Source: Gemmatimonadaceae bacterium
GTDB lineage: Bacteria > Gemmatimonadota > Gemmatimonadetes > Gemmatimonadales > Gemmatimonadaceae
Length of the DNA stretch: 64,000 bases
Direction of reading: 5' to 3'
Assembly (NCBI GenBank): GCA_020852815.1
Contig: JADZAN010000024.1
Span: 62,001-126,000, forward strand
In this document: positions 61,931 to 64,000 of the stretch, one piece after another
How positions within the stretch are numbered: position 1 is the stretch's first letter
Layout of the letters: each line of letters opens with the position of its first letter
Position numbers and translations under genes: made by a program
The notes under the pieces: generated by a model
Seen by the model: the letters and a program-made list of their open reading frames with translations, nothing else
Told to the model about the DNA's origin: nothing
Database searches by the model: none

Positions 61931-64000
61931 CTAAAAGCTCCCCCCCAGCAGTACGGCGTTGGCAAAGATCGGCAACATCCCGCGATAGAGATCGCGATAG
62001 ACCGGGTCGTGCGCAAAGGCAATCACCCGCCCGCGCCCGGCGCGCTCCGTCCACAGGTATGGCGTGAGCGCCACCTTGGCCGGCATCTCCGGCCAGAAGT
62101 ACCCCGACAGGCGCACCCGGTTCTCGGCGGCAAAGCGAATCACCGCCTCGCCCGCGCTGAGATCCTTGGGGACGGTGAGGATGCGATCGGAGTTGGCGAA
62201 GACCGGGATCTCCCCCGCGTCCACGCCGGCCATGAGCGGCGACAGCGTGTCGAAGGTCGCGCGCGCCAGCACCCCCGGCAGCCCCGCCGGCAACGGCGCC
62301 CCGCCTGACGAGTCGGCGCGCGTGGAGTCGCGCTTGATGCGCGTGCGCACGAGCCCAACGCGCTCCTGCGCCAGCCACGCCGTAGCCCCCTCCAGCGTGA
62401 TGAGCACGCCACCGCCACGCACCCACTCCGCCAACCGCGAGCGCCCCGCATCGCCCAGCGCACGATCGAACGCCGCCCCCTGCACGGACGGGATCACGAT
62501 CACCGTGAAGCGATTGATGTCGCCACCGGCCAGGAAAGCCGCATCCACGAGCGTGCTTGGGTAGCCGATGCGCTGGTCGAGCGCATACCAGGCGAAGCCG
62601 AAGGCGTTCCCCTGGATGGGGGGCGCGCCGACGAGTGCCACGCGCGGCGCCGGCACCGGCACCACCGAGTTGGAGCCCAGGTCGGTCCCCTCGTCCACGC
62701 CGGCAGATGCAATGGGGACAACCCGCGCCCCCGCCTCGGCGGCGCGCGCCGCGACCACGTCGTGCACGTCGCCTCGGTTCACCGCCACGCGCACCACAAA
62801 GGCGCCGCGCGCGAATCGTGCCCCTCCGGACGTGAAGGACTTGGGCGCGAACCACACACGCACCGAATCGCGCAGCAGCGTGGCCAGCAACCGCACGCTC
62901 GCCTCGCTCCCCGGCTCGAAGGCGTAGGCGTAGCGGGCACGCGCCACGGCTGGCATGGCCTCGCGCGCCAGCGTCGTTACCGGCGTTGCGCCTGGCGGCA
63001 CGCTGCGCACCCACCAGGCGCGCACACGGTACGCCATCGGCATCGACCAGGCGGTGATGTCATAGAAGCGATTGCGCTGCCCCGTGCGCCGCAACTCCAG
63101 CTCGAACTTGATGAACGCCGAGTCGAGCTCCGCGTCCGGCTCGAGGAGCGCCTTGGCCAGGTGCCCCTGCGGCTGCGAAAAGTCCACGACGTAGCTCCCC
63201 GACTTCACGCGCGCCGGGCCGCTGGCCAGCGCGACATACGGCGTTCCGTCGGCAATGGTCACGTCACTCGTCAGGCGCGACACCTCGATGCCATTGTCGC
63301 GCAGCTTGGCCACCAGCGAGTCGGCGCGCCCCTGCGCATCGCGCTCGAAGACGACCGCGCGCATGGGCCCACGCGCATGCTTCGCGATTGCCTCGGCGCG
63401 CGAGGCCGCGTAGTCGCGCACCAGCTCCGTGCGCCGGCGCGCCGACGTGCGCACCGTCGCCCACTCGGCCGTGTAGTGCTCCCACGCCGCCTGGCGCAAC
63501 GTGCGCAGCATCCCGTCGTTGCGCCTGACGGAACCGCCTGACGACGACGCCGACTCGAACAGCATCCCGATGCTCCCCGTCAGCATCGGCCACCCCTCGC
63601 CGTAGCCGGGATAGAACGAGTCGTACCCCTCGCGCCGGAAGTACGACCATCCGTGCTCGTCGAACGCCGCACCGTGCGCCGCCGCGAAAATGTCGAACCA
63701 CTTGGCAAGGTGCGCCGGGTTGTTCTTGTTGTCCGGCTCGCGCGGCGGCGCGAAGTAGAACGACGCGCTCGACCCCTGCTCGTGCAGGTCGACCGCCACG
63801 TGCGGCCACCACTGCATGAACGTCCGCACGCGCCCGCGCGACTCGGGATGCGACTGGATGAACCAGTCACGATTGAGGTCGAAGGAGTAGTGCGACGTTC
63901 GCGGTCCCGGCCACGAACCGGCGTTGTTGAGCGCCCCGGGTTCGCTCGCCACTCCCTGCGCGCTCCACGTGCGCTCGACGTCGTGCGTGTGTCGCTCGCG
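61931..64000 (-). CDS. M14-family zinc carboxypeptidase (N-terminus outside window)
   Basis: 690 codons seen, open at the window edge. DLNRDWFIQSHPESRG and VAVDLHEQGSS are M14-like motifs (Arg, His ligand), and FYPGYGEGWPMLTGSIGMLF continues the catalytic domain. The C-terminal ~300 residues look like a glutamine-amidotransferase-type fold often attached to these proteins (RFTVIVIPSVQGAAFDRALG; WVRGGGVLITLEGATAW). The first zinc motif lies outside the window. Probably exported. Confidence 0.85.
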   Translation of the reverse strand, partial: RERHTHDVERTWSAQGVASEPGALNNAGSWPGPRTSHYSFDLNRDWFIQSHPESRGRVRTFMQWWPHVAVDLHEQGSSASFYFAPPREPDNKNNPAHLAKWFDIFAAAHGAAFDEHGWSYFRREGYDSFYPGYGEGWPMLTGSIGMLFESASSSGGSVRRNDGMLRTLRQAAWEHYTAEWATVRTSARRRTELVRDYAASRAEAIAKHARGPMRAVVFERDAQGRADSLVAKLRDNGIEVSRLTSDVTIADGTPYVALASGPARVKSGSYVVDFSQPQGHLAKALLEPDAELDSAFIKFELELRRTGQRNRFYDITAWSMPMAYRVRAWWVRSVPPGATPVTTLAREAMPAVARARYAYAFEPGSEASVRLLATLLRDSVRVWFAPKSFTSGGARFARGAFVVRVAVNRGDVHDVVAARAAEAGARVVPIASAGVDEGTDLGSNSVVPVPAPRVALVGAPPIQGNAFGFAWYALDQRIGYPSTLVDAAFLAGGDINRFTVIVIPSVQGAAFDRALGDAGRSRLAEWVRGGGVLITLEGATAWLAQERVGLVRTRIKRDSTRADSSGGAPLPAGLPGVLARATFDTLSPLMAGVDAGEIPVFANSDRILTVPKDLSAGEAVIRFAAENRVRLSGYFWPEMPAKVALTPYLWTERAGRGRVIAFAHDPVYRDLYRGMLPIFANAVLLGGSF

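Overview
The window is high-GC bacterial chromosome (by eye about two thirds G+C in the core). The gene content fits Gemmatimonadota or a close relative: many secreted or lipoprotein hydrolases, a PEP-CTERM protein, six-bladed propeller and BsuPI-like lipoproteins, M19/M28/M14 peptidases and a cyanophycin locus. In core genes the rare Leu codon TTA appears almost only as TTA-GGN. The phylum call is inference. No rRNA, tRNA or CRISPR array was seen.

Layout. 1-2.5 kb: divergent N-terminal piece of a sugar-dehydrogenase-like lipoprotein and a DUF885-like lipoprotein. 2.5-8.1 kb (minus): cyanophycin cluster of cyanophycinase, cyanophycin synthetase and a shorter Mur-ligase-like paralogue. 8.4-10.7 kb: VOC protein, then a lower-GC patch with a DsbA remnant coupled to a carboxypeptidase-regulatory-like secreted protein. 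11-16.5 kb: a tightly overlapping five-gene exopolysaccharide operon (UDP-GlcNAc 2-epimerase, YaiO-like barrel, membrane protein, GT2 synthase, bactofilin-like protein), followed by a PEP-CTERM gene behind a sigma-54-type promoter. 17.9-28.4 kb: secreted metalloprotease, class C hydrolase, two M19 dipeptidases, aldo/keto reductase with TIGR04076 protein, NhaC-type antiporter. 28.5-33.5 kb (minus): MacA-MacB-TolC efflux operon. 33.8-36 kb: LytS/LytTR two-component pair. 36.2-43.4 kb: hrpB and fpg, split by a 3.1 kb foreign cassette flanked by diverged direct repeats of the hrpB-fpg junction. The cassette holds a secreted 8-Cys peptide, a DsbA-like protein and a propeller lipoprotein. 43.5-50.6 kb: DinB-like protein, sulfotransferase, FAD dehydrogenase, M28 peptidase, ABC exporter. 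50.8-55.8 kb: Rhs polymorphic-toxin remnants with putative immunity genes, an XRE regulator and a DUF4143 ATPase. 55.8-64 kb: acyl-CoA dehydrogenase, M3-like peptidase, a lower-GC patch of small lipoproteins and an IS remnant, and a cut M14 carboxypeptidase.

The most unusual thread is a family of modular elements: a perfect hairpin whose sequence differs from copy to copy, then ACTCCCGTC, often a CCCCAGC/GCTGGGG hairpin, then tandem YCCCGTC units. They sit directly against start codons of functionally unrelated genes, and one copy lies in frame inside hrpB. Related 8-bp GTCYTCYC arrays precede cphA and fpg. Together with the hrpB-fpg duplication and the Cys-peptide/DsbA/propeller cassette, these are the best candidates for something undescribed.
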